64,000 nt of DNA from Lunularia cruciata (GCA_948567375.1 OX419756.1:50544333-50608332), one strand, 5' to 3'. Shown: positions 1 through 9,896, counted from the stretch's first letter. The notes: a model not told the origin generated them from the sequence alone. Translations and numbers: made by a program.

Positions 1-538
1 CATGAACACCTTCTGCACTGAAATCTCCAGTCCTAACAGACCTGCAAAAATCTCCTTCACCTGCTCCTGCACTTTCAAGCCCCTTACTTCCTGCGAAAAT
101 TTCCTTCATGAACACCTTCTGCCCTGAAATCTCCAGTCCTAACAGACCTGCAAAAATTTCCTTCATGAACACCTTCTGCCATGAAGTCTCCAGTCCTAAC
201 AGACCTGCGAAAATTTCCTTCATGAACACCTTCTGCCCTGAAATCTCCAGTCCTAACAGACCTGCAAAAATCTCCTTCACCTAGTCCTACACTTTCAAGC
301 CCCTTCTGTCTTGCGAAAATTTCCTTCATGAACACCTTCTGCCTTGGAATCTCCAGTCCTAACAGACCTGCAAAAATTTCCTTCACCTGGTCCTGCACTT
401 TCAAGCCCCTTACTTCCTGCAAAAATTTCCTTCATGAACACCTTCTGCCTTGAAATCTCCAGTCCTAACAGACCTGCAAAAATCTCCTTCACCTGGTCAT
501 GCACTTTCAAGCCCCTTCTGTCCAACTCAAAATTTCCT
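1..538. repeat. Composite tandem array of 57-bp (A) and 49-bp (B) units
   Basis: Ten adjoining units can be read directly. A units (57 bp, starting catgaacaccttctg) lie at 1-57, 107-163, 164-220, 221-277, 327-383 and 433-489. B units (49 bp, starting cacctggtcctgcac) lie at 58-106, 278-326, 384-432 and 490-538. The order is A B A A A B A B A B. Both units end in the same caaaaatttcctt-like tail, so B looks like a diverged, shortened relative of A. Because unit 1 starts at base 1, the array probably continues beyond the window. The A unit is 19 codons without stops on the minus strand, which creates a repetitive open frame there, but the 49-bp B unit breaks the frame, so I do not read it as a gene. 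Confidence 0.93.
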
Positions 539-933
539 TCTCCTCTTTGTTCCTCTGTCCAAACCCTTCAGTTCTTGAGAATTTCTCTCCCCTGGCAAAC
601 CCTCTCCTGTCCAACTCAAAAATTCCTAGCCTGTGTGTCTTCCCCTATCCAACTTTTTTTTTCTTTCCGAAAACCATACTCCCCTCTTCTCCCAAAAATT
701 TTTGGCACTTCTCTTGAAATCCTCTACAAACTTCCCTCTTGAAATCTTTTGGCATTTTTTGAAAAAACCCTCAGCCCTTCTCTGTCTCCTCACTTTCTCC
801 CGAAACAACGTAGCAAAACCACACCCAAGACATATTATCCTAAATCCATGTTCCTTACAACAAATAAAAGAGAAAAAGAAAATTTATCACACCAAAAGCC
901 TCAAGGGTACACGTGGGCTATTTTCCAAACGAC
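539..933. other. Pyrimidine-rich tract after the tandem array; no gene seen
   Basis: About 400 bases rich in C and T on the plus strand. Degenerate pieces of the B unit (ctgtccaactcaaaa) recur near 520 and 607, so the array fades out here instead of ending sharply. Short open frames in several phases overlap each other and none resembles a known protein. The chromovirus sequence starts abruptly near 934. Confidence 0.6.
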
Positions 934-1841
934 ACCGTGATCCTTGATTATCGGGAAGTTTTGGCAAGCACTCTTCCAAATACTCGGCAGCAAGCTTGCT
1001 TTGTCCACGACCTATCATCCTCAAACTGATGGACAAACCAAACATGAAAATTGTACATTGGAGGATATGGTGCGTGCTTTTGCCAATGTCCACCATACCA
1101 ATGGGGATGAATGTCTTGCAGCTGCAAAATTTACCTACAACAATTCCAAACAGGCAAGCACCAGATTTTCTCCTTTCTTTCTCAATTTTGGCCAAGATCT
1201 GCTTGTTCCAGATTCTCTTTTTGCTCCCCCTCCATCTCAGGTTCCTCATACTTCTACATTCTTGACCACTATATCCCAATCTCTCCAACAAGCCAAGTCT
1301 CACCTCCTTGTTGCTCAGAATTGCCAAAAACAATATGCGGACCACCATCGTCGTGATCTCACCTTTGAAGTCAGTGATAAAGTCATCTGCTATCCTCTAG
1401 TAACCTCCCTCTCCCACTTGATAACCAAGTTTGTAAACTTGCCCCTAATTGAAAGTACCCTTTGATATCACCCAAATTGTCCCTCTTGTTGCTTATTGAC
1501 TTACCTTGCCTTGTCATATGCGTATCCATCTTGTCTTTCATATTTCCAAGTTGAAACCCTTTATTGCTAACCCCTCTTCCTTTTCCTCTTGAGTCCAACC
1601 TTCCACTCTTCTTGTCCCTATCAATGATCATGAGGAGTACAAAGTTGATTGTATCCTTGCACGTCACCATATTCAATGAGGCAGTCGCCAACATATGGAG
1701 TACAAGGTCCTTTGGAAAGGGTATCCCCTTCATGATACCACATGGGAACCTCTTTCTCACCTCCAGAATGCACAGACGGCCATCCAAGAATTCAAAGCTT
1801 CATTGGCAACAAGGACGTCACCAACTAACGGCGGAGGAATA
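934..1841 (+). pseudogene. Chromovirus integrase C-terminal half plus chromodomain, broken
   Basis: Ty3/gypsy polyprotein remnant encoding the end of integrase and the terminal chromodomain that tethers the integration complex to chromatin. Frame 944-1465 shows STTYHPQTDGQTKH and a following TYNNSKQ block typical of chromoviral integrases. The usual catalytic glutamate after DGQT is lysine (codon AAA at 1040-1042). After frame changes the chromodomain appears at about 1695-1790 as EYKVLWKGYPLHDTTWEP, with the hydrophobic and aromatic residues (Y, W, W) of the fold. The purine-rich stretch at 1828-1841 (ggcggaggaat) directly before the LTR is the expected polypurine tract. The 5' part of the element is absent; homology to the minus-strand copy at 8000-8800 begins at about 934. 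Frameshifts and stops make it non-functional. Confidence 0.88.
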
Positions 1842-1932
1842 TGTAACAATATGGAGTTTAGCGACAAAGTTAGTCAGACTTACAAAGTAGCACATAAGAT
1901 AAATTAGCCTAGAATATTCCAAAAGTATATAG

Positions 1933-2096
1933 GAAGCTTCTTGGGAAGCTTCTTGGCTAGCTTAGTTGTCACCTCAAGTAAGTAGCTTCTAGAAGCTTCT
2001 AACTAGCTTAGCTTACATGCCAAGTAGGCGGCTTCTAGAAGGAAGCTTCCTAGTTAACTTGGCTTGCACTCTAAGAAAGCGGCTTGAGGAAGCTTC
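1933..2096. promoter_or_regulatory. Heat-shock-element-like array in LTR U3
   Basis: GAAGCTTC at 1933-1940, 1945-1952 and 2089-2096, TTCTAGAAGCTTC (three inverted units) at 1987-1999, and TTCTAGAA followed by GAAGCTTC at 2033-2049. These satisfy the nGAAnnTTCn consensus bound by heat shock factors and lie 20-185 bases upstream of the TATA box. The match to consensus is visible; heat inducibility is inference. Confidence 0.6.
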
Positions 2097-2117
2097 TCAA
2101 GGGCCTTGTATGCTACA

Positions 2118-2124
2118 TATAAAT
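2118..2124 (+). promoter_or_regulatory. TATA box of the plus-strand LTR
   Basis: TATAAAT about 110 bases before the LTR end, in the same relative place as in the related LTRs (3537-3543, 7545-7551 and 24317-24323 on the minus strand). Confidence 0.7.
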
Positions 2125-2229
2125 ACCAAAGCCAAAGCTCATGTTGGGCAATTGGAGTTTTCCCACATTCAAGTGTCCCAATGTGAGTTTCCATTCTCCT
2201 ATTTCTCTCCTTGGTCTCGGTCTTTTACA

Positions 2230-3412
2230 CATTGGAACTAACCAAGCTCCCCGTAGGCGGCTCAAAATCTCCTATTGGGATTCTTTGTTTCCTTGATCAT
2301 TTGGTTCTACAAACTCCATCTAGGCAACTTGTTGAGGTTGCTCATTCCTAAGTGGACATTCAGCAATGTGATGTCCAACTTGGCGACAATAAAAACAATC
2401 TCCATTTTGTCACAATCTTTCTCTATTTGCTGCACCAAGTGGTCTTTGTTGGATAACATCAATCTCCATTGGTATTGGTTCTTCCTCCCGTGCGTATTGT
2501 ATTGGTAAGCTTGGTGTAAGTCAAGTTCAAGACCAAGTTGTTGCAACCAAGGAATCAAAGCGCTCAACCAATTGCATGGCTTCTTCTACGTTTTGTGGTT
2601 CTTGCATGGTCACCTCCTATTTGGTTCGTGACTTCAATTCTCTCACAAATTGATCCAGAACTTCTCCTTCTTGTATATCTCGAATTTGCATGATGATGTA
2701 TAGAAATTGTGTGATGTAGCCTCTTACAGAACCAATTTGCTTCAACTCCGCCAATTTATCTCGTGCGGCTTGGGTGGCATTTATAATTTGAAATCAACCA
2801 AGTATTGCATCCTTGAATTCTATCCATATCAAGATTGGTGCAACAATCTGTCATTCAGCTTGCTCCACTCGGAATTGCCACCAAAGTTTTTCTACACCAT
2901 CTAATTGGCTAGAAGCCAAGAGAATCTATTTCCGTTCATCTTGAAGATTGGTGGCTTCAAAGTAACGTTCCCAATCAAACACATATTCTCCATTGTGCCT
3001 AGAAGATTCTTACCTTCAAACACCTTGGGTTTTGGAAATCAAATACAATCTTCTCCATCTTGGATTGGCGCTCTCTCTATTGGTCTTGTTCATCCAACAA
3101 TCGAGTAAGGTGCTCAATTTGTTGCTGCATTGCAAGGATAACATTCGATATTGCCGCCATAGCTACTACTCTATCCTATTACTCCCAATTTATCTCATTG
3201 ATTAACACTTAGATACAGTATGTCCACCTTTCTCCATAAGTGACAACATGAAGTATTGAGGGTTCCTCAAACACGGTGATCATATGTAGAAAATCTTGCC
3301 CAAAGCGTGAAGTGATGAATTGTGTGAAGCGATGCTTGGGTAATATCTGGACATGAAAATCCCAATGGTTTGGCGGAAGTGGATTTGGTGGTCCATAAAT
3401 TCCATCCATCCC
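2230..3412 (-). pseudogene. Chromovirus gag, broken (5' half of a minus-strand element)
   Basis: Capsid/nucleocapsid polyprotein remnant read from about 3405 downward. The leader-proximal start, the capsid block containing YFEATNLQDERKQILLASSQ, and an intact CCHC zinc knuckle (CFYCRQVGHHIAEC, about 2430-2350) can be followed in order through several frameshifts and in-frame stops. The frame 2567-2307 covers the nucleocapsid region. The sequence stops at 2230, just where the gag-protease junction seen in the other copy (about 19200-19230) would begin, and abuts the end of the plus-strand LTR. The pol part belonging to this copy is not present next to it. Confidence 0.82.
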
Positions 3413-3419
3413 ATTTCTT

Positions 3420-3430
3420 CTCTGATACCA
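3420..3430 (-). other. Primer binding site (initiator tRNA-Met type)
   Basis: On the minus strand TGGTATCAGAG follows the LTR end after one base. This is the standard plant retrotransposon primer site complementary to the 3' end of tRNA-iMet. It fixes the orientation and the 3' boundary of the 3432-3798 LTR. Confidence 0.9.
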
Positions 3431-3431
3431 A

Positions 3432-3798
3432 GGTAAAAGACCAAGACCGAGGAGAGAAATAGGAGAATGGAAACTCACATTGGGACACTTGAATGAGGGA
3501 AAACTCCAAATGCCTAGCATGAGCTTTGGCTTTGGTATTTATAAGTAGCATACAAGGCCCTTGAGAAGCTTCTCAAGAAGCTTCATTCTAGAAGCCGCCT
3601 ACTTGGCGTGCAAGCTAAGCTAGTTGGAAGCTTCTAGAAGCTTCCTTCTAGAAGCTACTTACTTGAGGTGCAAGCTACACTAGCCGGGAAGCTTCCTAAG
3701 AAGCTTCCTAGATACTTCCAGAATATTCTAGGCTAATTTGTCTTATGTGCTACTTCGTAAGTCTAACTAACTTTGTTGCTAAACTCCATATTGCTACA
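3432..3798 (-). repeat. 5' LTR of a minus-strand chromovirus (A/B family)
   Basis: Read on the minus strand it starts TGTAGCAATATGG at 3798 and ends CTTTTACC (CA to CC decay) at 3432, 367 bp, followed by the primer site. TATA box (TATAAAT) at 3543-3537. It has the richest GAA/TTC inverted pentamer array of the window: GAAGCTTCTAGAAGCTTC at 3627-3644, TTCTAGAA at 3646-3653, TTCCAGAATATTC at 3716-3728, and single palindromes at 3565-3572, 3577-3584, 3586-3593, 3688-3695 and 3700-3707. Confidence 0.9.
3565..3728. promoter_or_regulatory. Dense heat-shock-element-like array in LTR U3
   Basis: Eight blocks of alternating GAA and TTC separated by two bases, including a perfect run of four units (3627-3644) and a perfect run of three (3716-3728). 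They lie upstream of the TATA box in the LTR's own orientation. The sequence match is direct; binding by a heat shock factor is inferred. Confidence 0.62.
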
Positions 3799-5150
3799 CA
3801 ATGGCACTTAAGAAAAACCTCTTCCTCTTTTACATAGTCAAATAAGCTCGATGAGCTCCTTTTTGTAACCTTTGATAGCTCATCCAAAATTGGTCATTGC
3901 TTCATGGAACTTGGTCATGGAATGGGCTTGTAGCTTGACCGCCAACACCTTGAGTTGGTTGTTTGTATATACCTTCCTTTCCATTGCATTAATCTGCCTC
4001 TTGAAGTGCTTCAACTTTGTGCATTGTGGTTGCTTGGATGTGATTTATTCCAACTATTCAAGGAGTTGGGTGGAACTGTGCCCCACCACCAAAAGTAGAC
4101 CTACTTTTTCATTTTTTAGGTTTGTACACTAGCTTTGGAGTTCCTTCATCAAATTTTCACAAAGCTTGGCCGTCAACTTGTCATATTTCTCTTGTTGATG
4201 TTTTAAGCTCATAATGAGTTCTTGCACATAAAGATTGGTAAGCCCCTTGTAGTTCTTATGACATACTTTGGCTATAGTTATCTTGGTTTTGGCCTCCTCA
4301 AATTTTGTTTCTAGTGTCATCACCTCTTTATCACATGCCCATATCTGCTCTTTATGGTGGCTCCTTGTTTGGAGACCATGTCATCAGGGTGCAAACATCT
4401 GCTTGCATGCAATGTATAACCATCTTATGTTGCTCTTGCTGTACCAATTCTTCCTTTGAAATTTATCTATCATATGATCTTTCTCTTTGCAATCTTCTAC
4501 TTCCACCTTAAGCTCTTGTTTGACTTGGTCAAGCTTATTATGAAGCTGGGCATTATCTTTTGCCATTGCTTGAGCAAGCTTATGCAAGTGTCATAGAAGG
4601 GTTGCTAGGTTGTTAAGTAGGATCTAGTTCATGGTAGAATGACATTGATTCCTCCAAGGTTGTCATTGTTGGCATAACCATGTTGATAGTGTATACTATG
4701 ATCAGCCATGAGAGAGAGAGAAAGAGAGTTGCTTTTGCATTTCAGATGTTGTAGAATGTCCTTTGTCATGTGAGTGTTCTTTGTTTTATCTCTGTTGGCC
4801 GGCTGTTGATCCATAGGCTGATCCTAAAGATCTTTCTCCTTCTATTTGTATGCTATGGCCATATCATTGGCTTCATCTGCATTTTTTTCATCATGTAGTA
4901 ATCCTCCCATGGACTCTTCTTCCTTCATCTTGAGTACTTTTTCCTCCATGGATGGTTGCTTATCTGGATCCCATTTTTTGTTTATATGGTTTGGTTTGTT
5001 TGTATGAATCTTTTCTAGCTCTTTTTGTGATCTCATATTGTTTGATTTTTTTCTCAAGTTGGAAATAAGGGCTTTCTCATCATCCTTCCCCATTATTTTC
5101 TCCTTGGTTGGAGACTTACCCAAATTCTTGTCTTCATTTGTCATCTGAAT
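3799..5150 (-). pseudogene. Coiled-coil-coding remnant of unknown origin
   Basis: Minus-strand frames at 5144-4842, 4587-4384 and 4323-4129 encode lysine- and glutamate-rich, heptad-like protein, for example KIMGKDDEKALISNLRKK and HQQEKYDKLTAKLCENLMKE. They lie in order and in one direction, as if one coding region had been cut by frameshifts. The piece ends immediately upstream of the LTR at 3798. I do not recognise the protein. A similar lysine-rich coiled-coil remnant lies on the plus strand at about 60300-61460, with a comparable KYDKMGQLAIRLREHI block. It is probably debris of a mobile element. A short GA microsatellite lies near 4710-4730. Confidence 0.4.
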
Positions 5151-5319
5151 GACTATGCTTTGTCATTCAAATCTCCAACATTGACCTTGTCTTTAATCAT
5201 AGATGACAAAATATAAGTGAATAAATTATCACTCCTAAATCCCTTGTGTGCACAAAGAAACCCTCTTGTGTTTAGATGTGATTTATGAACATGAGTTTCC
5301 TACCTTGTCCATATTCTCA
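5151..5319. other. No recognisable feature
   Basis: AT-rich stretch between the coiled-coil remnant and unit X. I see no coding frame, RNA or repeat here. Confidence 0.4.
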
Positions 5320-7240
5320 TTAGGGGGTTTCAGAAATAGTTTTGACTGATGTCTATGGGGTAAATAACAAACTTTGTAACTATTTTTAGTGAACTTTGTA
5401 TGGAGATGAGGTGCTAATAAACAAATGCACCATAAATTTTGTTATGGGGTATTTGAGTACAAGTTGCATTTAATTATAAAAATCAAGCACTATATTACAG
5501 GTATTTAGGTTTGCCTTATTGAAATAAATGATTGTCAAAAGAGGTGATATGGCTTCTTGAAGGGGTTGCCATGTTTTTTGGTAGGTGGTTCTTAAAGTGG
5601 TATTTATAAAAAATTTTGGCAGATCCAAAATTCTACTCTTAGCTATTCAAACTCAAATTCACCATCAATGGGTAAATGCTCCTATTAGTAAACTAAATGG
5701 ATGGTTTTGTAGTTTTGCATTGATGTGGTGGTTATTTCTATAAATTAGTGTGGCAAAGGATACAACACAAGTTATGGAAAGTAATCCATGCTACCCAATG
5801 GAAACCAAGAAATTGATTTGGGGCTAAGGAATTTTACTCCAAAAGGGAAATGAAAATTTAGCAATGGGAGATCAAGTACGTAATTGTAGTGCAAGAAGTT
5901 CACATTTAGATGCAAAACCAAGACCTATAGACTCACATTTGGATTCACAACTTGACCAATCATTAGGGAAATTTGGAGAACTATTGAGGATGCCTTCTTT
6001 TGTACCTAGAAAAACAAAAGAGGACAAACAATTCTAGAAAAATACTAGATTATTTGGAGGACCTCAAGCATTTTTCACAGATTCTTGTTGGGAATTGCAA
6101 AAAGCCCATTCAAAAATCCATTGCTTTTAGTTTCATGGCCACATCTCTAATTCAAGAGAGGCATGGATTTCCTACTTCTATGATAAGTGACAGGCTTTAC
6201 AAGAAAAGGTTGAGGTATATGAAATTGTACAATGTGGGAATCAAAGAACAAGTCTATTGGAGAAGGTCTCACAAAGAAGGAATATGGCAAAGGATGGAGA
6301 ACTATAGACAATAAGCTGAATGGAATGTGCCTACATTTTGCTGGAATGGAAGCCATGTTTGAGAATAGAGCAAACATTACTCCACCGGCTATGGTAAGTT
6401 TATGAGATTTAAATCCCAATTCAAGCAAGGTTGGTGCCAAGGAGGTCCATGAAGGTGCTAAGGAGTGCTCTCAACTCCTATCTCCCCAAGAGGTGGTGCT
6501 TCTAGACTCATGCTCCCAATTTGCCCAAACAACCAAGGGGTGAAAAGTATACCTAGTATTTACATGGATAATGGAATCTAATCACCCGAGGAGGAGTCAC
6601 AATTGTTACATTAGTAGAGGACTCACCTTTCATTACACCACCTCCACTAACTTCCACAGGGGATGGGTTAGAGTGCACTTTCCTTGACCAAGAAGGAGAA
6701 CATGATCCAAAGAGAAGAAAATGTGGAATATCAGCAAGTAAGGTATCCCAAATGTCACCTAGTATGTCATTGTCTAAAGATTTAGCAATGATCACCATGT
6801 TCAAGGCCAATACTATAGAATGTAGGGAGAAGTTATAAATAGCTGAACTAGAAGCCACCAACATGAGGAAAAGAGAGAAAATATTGAATAAAATAGAAGT
6901 ATCGTGTGTTGGATTAGAGACATAGAAGATGAAAGTTGAAATTGAGAAGAAATTGAGTGTAGATAAAAGGAAAGATAGGGCAGAAAAACACAAGTTCAAG
7001 GAGATGAGTTTAGTGTCAAAGTGCACTCATATAATCAAAGTGAGTCTCCTATGGGTAGGAAAATCTCATAAGGAAATAAGTCAATATGTCAAAGTGCTAA
7101 CTCACGTTTAGCATGAAATCAAGCCTTTTGCTCAGGATGTTGAGCAAAAAGATCTTACTCCAAATTCATACTCTTGTGATAGCAAATATGATATCACCAC
7201 AATGTAACCCAAGAATGTTTATAATAAACATGATTTAAAT
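5320..7240 (+). repeat. Dispersed unit X, copy 1
   Basis: This segment is homologous, in inverted orientation, to about 36990-35030. Homology covers a non-coding leader (starting gggggtttcagaaatagtttt), a coding region from the ATG at 5867, and a trailing segment with taataaacatg near 7222. Coding frames in order include SLGKFGELLRMPSFVP, then MEAMFENRANITPPAMVSL, and a basic coiled-coil end (MKVEIEKKLSVDKRKDRAEKHK, 6929-7111). In this copy the frame is broken by stops and shifts. A basic DPKRRK motif near 6714-6731 corresponds to DPKRKK in copy 2. I do not recognise the family; it behaves as a mobile or duplicated unit. Confidence 0.7.
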
Positions 7241-7440
7241 TGACTATTATTATGATTAAGTGTTGTGTATATGGCATGATGGCTGCTGCTTGTCTATGCT
7301 TGAATTGGTGCTCAATGGTGCCTCATCCTGGTTTGTGCCGCTAGCCGTTGCATGCTAAAGTGTGTGTTGAAGCAGAGTGCCACTTGTTGGGAATGGGAGA
7401 TGCATAATGGCACTCATTGTGAGTCGGTAGCATACATAGG
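7241..7440. other. GC-richer tract with repeated ggcat/tgcc motifs
   Basis: Follows unit X. Short words such as tggtgc, ggcat and gccg recur. Comparable tracts lie at 29970-30410, 31240-31850 and 34650-34960, the last one next to unit X copy 2. No protein can be read consistently. Confidence 0.4.
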
Positions 7441-7865
7441 TGTAAAAGACCCAAACCGAGGAGAGAAATAGGAGAATGGAAACTCACATTGGGACACTTG
7501 AATGTGGGAAAAACCAAATAGCTAGCATGAGCTTCAACTCTTGTATTTATAAGGATCATACAAGACTCTTGAGAAGCTTCTCAAAAAGTTTCCTTGAGCT
7601 GCTTTGTTGGAGTGCAAGCCAAGTTAATTGGGAAGCTTCTCAAGAAGCTTTCTTCTAGAAGTGGCTTACTTGGCGTGTAAGCTAAGCTACTTAGAACGTT
7701 CTAGAAGCTTCTTTCTAGAAGCTACTTACTTGAGGTGCAAGCTAAGCTAGTTGGAAAGCTTCCCAAGAAGCTTCCTAGATACTTTTGGAATATTCTAGGC
7801 TAATTTGTCTTATTTGCAACTTTGTTAGCCCTACTAACTTTGTTGCTAAAATCCCTATTGTTACA
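7441..7865 (-). repeat. 3' LTR of chromovirus A
   Basis: On the minus strand begins TGTAACAATAGGG at 7865 and ends CTTTTACA at 7441, 425 bp. It is preceded by a purine-rich tract (agtggggaata, 7876-7866). TATA box TATAAAT at 7551-7545. GAA/TTC arrays include four perfect alternating units at 7694-7711 (GAACGTTCTAGAAGCTTC) plus 7573-7580, 7632-7639, 7653-7660, 7713-7720, 7767-7774 and 7788-7795. Confidence 0.9.
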
Positions 7866-8140
7866 TATTCCCCACTATTTAGTAACGTCCTCATTGCCAT
7901 TAAAACTTCAAACTCTTGGATGGACATCTGTGCATTTTGGAGGTGAGAAAGAGGTTCCCATGTGGCATCATGAAGCAGATGCCCTTTCCAAAGGACCTTG
8001 TACTCCGTATAGTGTTGGTGTCGATGTTGAATGTGGCAATGTGCAAGGATACGATCAACTTTGTACTCCTCATGATCATTGATAGGGATAGGAGGATGAG
8101 GACAAGGTTGGACACGAGAGGAAAAAGAAGATGGGTTAGG
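7866..8140 (-). pseudogene. Chromodomain of chromovirus A
   Basis: Minus frame 8242-7775 shows VDRILAHCHIQ, EYKVLWKGHLLHDATWEP and LSHLQNAQ in order, the chromodomain fold with W and W of the aromatic cage region. The frame runs without a stop through the chromodomain and across the LTR start. It is the most continuous chromodomain in the window. It recruits the integration complex to methylated histone tails in intact elements (family knowledge). The upstream integrase is frameshifted, so no working protein is expected. Confidence 0.85.
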
Positions 8141-9182
8141 AACAAAGGGTTTTAGCTTGGAATGTGAAATATAGGGTGGATGCATATATGACAAGGTAAG
8201 GCAACTTGATAAGCAACAAAAGAGATGATTTGGGTGAATCAAAGTGTCCTATCCAATTAGGGGCAAGTTTACAAACTTGGGTATCAAGTGGGAGGGGTAG
8301 GTTACTAGAGGATAGCATGACTTTATCATCAACTTCAAAGGTAAGATCATGACGATGGTGGTCTACATATTGTTTTCAATGATTTTGAGCAACAAGGAGG
8401 TGAAATCTGGCTTGTTGGAGAGATTGGGATATGGTGGTCAAGAAGGTGGATGTATGGGGGACCTAAAATGGAGGAGGAGTAAGAAGAGAATATGGAACAA
8501 GCGGATCTTGGCTAAAATTGAGAAAGAAGGGAGAAAATCTAATGCTTGCCTATTTGGAATTATTGTAGGCAAATTTTGCAGCTACAAGACATTCATCCCA
8601 ATTGGTATGGTGGACATTGATGAAGGCGCGTATCATATCATCCAAGGTAAAATTTGCATGTTTGGTTTGTCCATCAGTTTGAGGATAAGAGGCCATAGAC
8701 AAAGTAAGCTTGGTGTTGAGTATTTGGAAGAGTGCTTGCCAAAACTTCTCGGTGAATCAAGGATCACAATCAAAGATGAGTACCAAATGGCATCCCATGA
8801 TGCTTGAAGACATTGTCAAAGTAGATTTTTGTTAAGGTTGGAGCATCCACGGTATCAAAGGTTGGTGCCAGGTGAATTTGCTTATTGAGCTTATCCACAA
8901 ACACCACAATTGTTATGTGTCCTTGCTTTGTCTTGGCAAAGATGTGATGAGATCCAAGCTCACATGTTCCCATCAAGTGGATGGAATGGCAAGTGGTTGA
9001 AGGAGTCCACTCGGGTTTTGGTTGCTGGCCTTGTTACGTTGGCAGCTCTCACACAAGTGGACAAACTCTCAAACATCTTGTGTCATGTTGGGCCACCACC
9101 ATTGCCGTTAGAGGGTACCTAAGGTCTTTTCCACACCCATGAGCCCAACTATTGGTAAATCATGGGCTTCTTGAAGGCGTAT
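8141..9182 (-). pseudogene. Integrase of chromovirus A, broken
   Basis: Minus strand, from a degraded HHCC zinc-binding region near 9180-9040 (GLMGVEKTL followed by a CESCQRNK-like block), through core segments VVFVDKLNKQIHLAP and FKHHGMPFGTH (8976-8770), to DGQTKH near 8680-8655. The catalytic glutamate after DGQT is lysine (TTT on the plus strand at 8661-8663), the same change as in the plus copy at 1040. Several frameshifts separate the blocks. The domain is cut at 9182 by the Athila-like element; sequence continues at 16969. Confidence 0.85.
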
Positions 9183-9873
9183 TGTAACACCCATTTGTAC
9201 ATGTGTGTGGTATTGTGATATTTAGCTTGGTATTACAAGTACTTGAGAGATATTATTTATATAGAGATAAAGGATGGTTCTACATTATTCATGATTAGCT
9301 AAATTGAGTCATAGCTAAGATAGTGGGGACCTTACTTTAGAGGAAGTGGAAAGATGAGCACCACTATTTTGGATTCTAGTGTGTTGACTTGGTATTATTC
9401 CTAGGTGTTTGGCTTTGAGGAAAGAGTTGAGAACTGTTGGGCCCGCAAACCTTTTTGTTTTGGATTCTTCTTTAGTCCAAGGATAACCCATGTGAAGGAA
9501 TCCTTGACTTAGTGGTTGGGTCAAGATAAGACCACATGCTTAGGGGAATATGCCTATGTGAATGGATATTCCTTTCTACTTTTTGACTTTACTTGACTTT
9601 TAGTCTAGTAACTTGAGTTACTACGGTAATTAGTAACTTTGGTGCATAACTATTTCACAAGTATATAAAAAAGGGGTGAGGAAGTACTCAACATCCTTTC
9701 ATTTGCAACTATCTCTCTCTCATTGAGTTCTCTAGTGAGCAATGTCTTGAGTCTTGAAGTGTTAGCCTTGGAGGAGTATGATGGAGTTGGGGTTCCTTGC
9801 CTTCTTAGTCCATGGTGCGCTACCATAATAGCCATCAGAGGTTCATCTTGAGTGAGAGACAGGCCGACTCACA
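9183..9873 (+). repeat. 5' LTR of Athila-like element 1
   Basis: TGTAACACCC...CTCACA, 691 bp. TATA box at 9662-9669. The sequence downstream of the TATA box contains a CT-rich stretch and is shared almost exactly by the other three LTRs of this family (16265-16968, 46089-46780, 53178-53869). Confidence 0.95.
9662..9669 (+). promoter_or_regulatory. TATA box in Athila-like LTR
   Basis: TATATAAA, conserved in all four LTRs (16745-16752, 46569-46576, 53658-53665). It marks the likely RNA start a few tens of bases downstream. Confidence 0.75.
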
Positions 9874-9896
9874 TTTTTGGTTCTGATCTTGGGACC
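9874..9896 (+). other. Primer binding site, degenerate, tRNA-Asp-like
   Basis: The LTR is followed at once by tttttggttctgatcttggg. The same site in element 2 reads tttttggtttcattgtcagg. Both resemble the tRNA-Asp-type primer site common in Athila/Tat elements (TGGCGCCGTTG...), with changes expected from loss of CpG. The assignment is tentative. Confidence 0.5.

Larger units (their letters stand above)
1842..2229 (+). repeat. LTR of chromovirus A/B family (3' LTR of the plus-strand fragment)
   Basis: Begins TGTAACAATATGG and ends CTTTTACA, with canonical TG...CA ends, 388 bp. It directly follows the chromodomain and polypurine tract, so it is a 3' LTR. A TATA box (TATAAAT) sits at 2118-2124. 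Upstream of it are inverted GAA/TTC pentamer runs at 1933-1940, 1945-1952, 1987-1999, 2033-2049 and 2089-2096. Related LTRs occur on the minus strand at 3432-3798, 7441-7865, 20624-20918 and 24206-24649. Confidence 0.9.

Noticed and set aside
84..525. Minus-strand repetitive open frames over the tandem array
   Set aside because: They exist because the 57-bp unit is a multiple of three and lacks a stop on that strand; the 49-bp units break the frame and there is no start context or homology.
1..538. CRISPR-like repeat-spacer array
   Set aside because: Units are contiguous tandem repeats without unique spacers, and the genome is a plant nuclear one.
887..1348. 153-codon minus frame opposite the integrase fragment (and 8349-8807 plus opposite integrase A)
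   Set aside because: Both are antisense shadows of the same integrase region; their similarity to each other reflects the element, not a gene.
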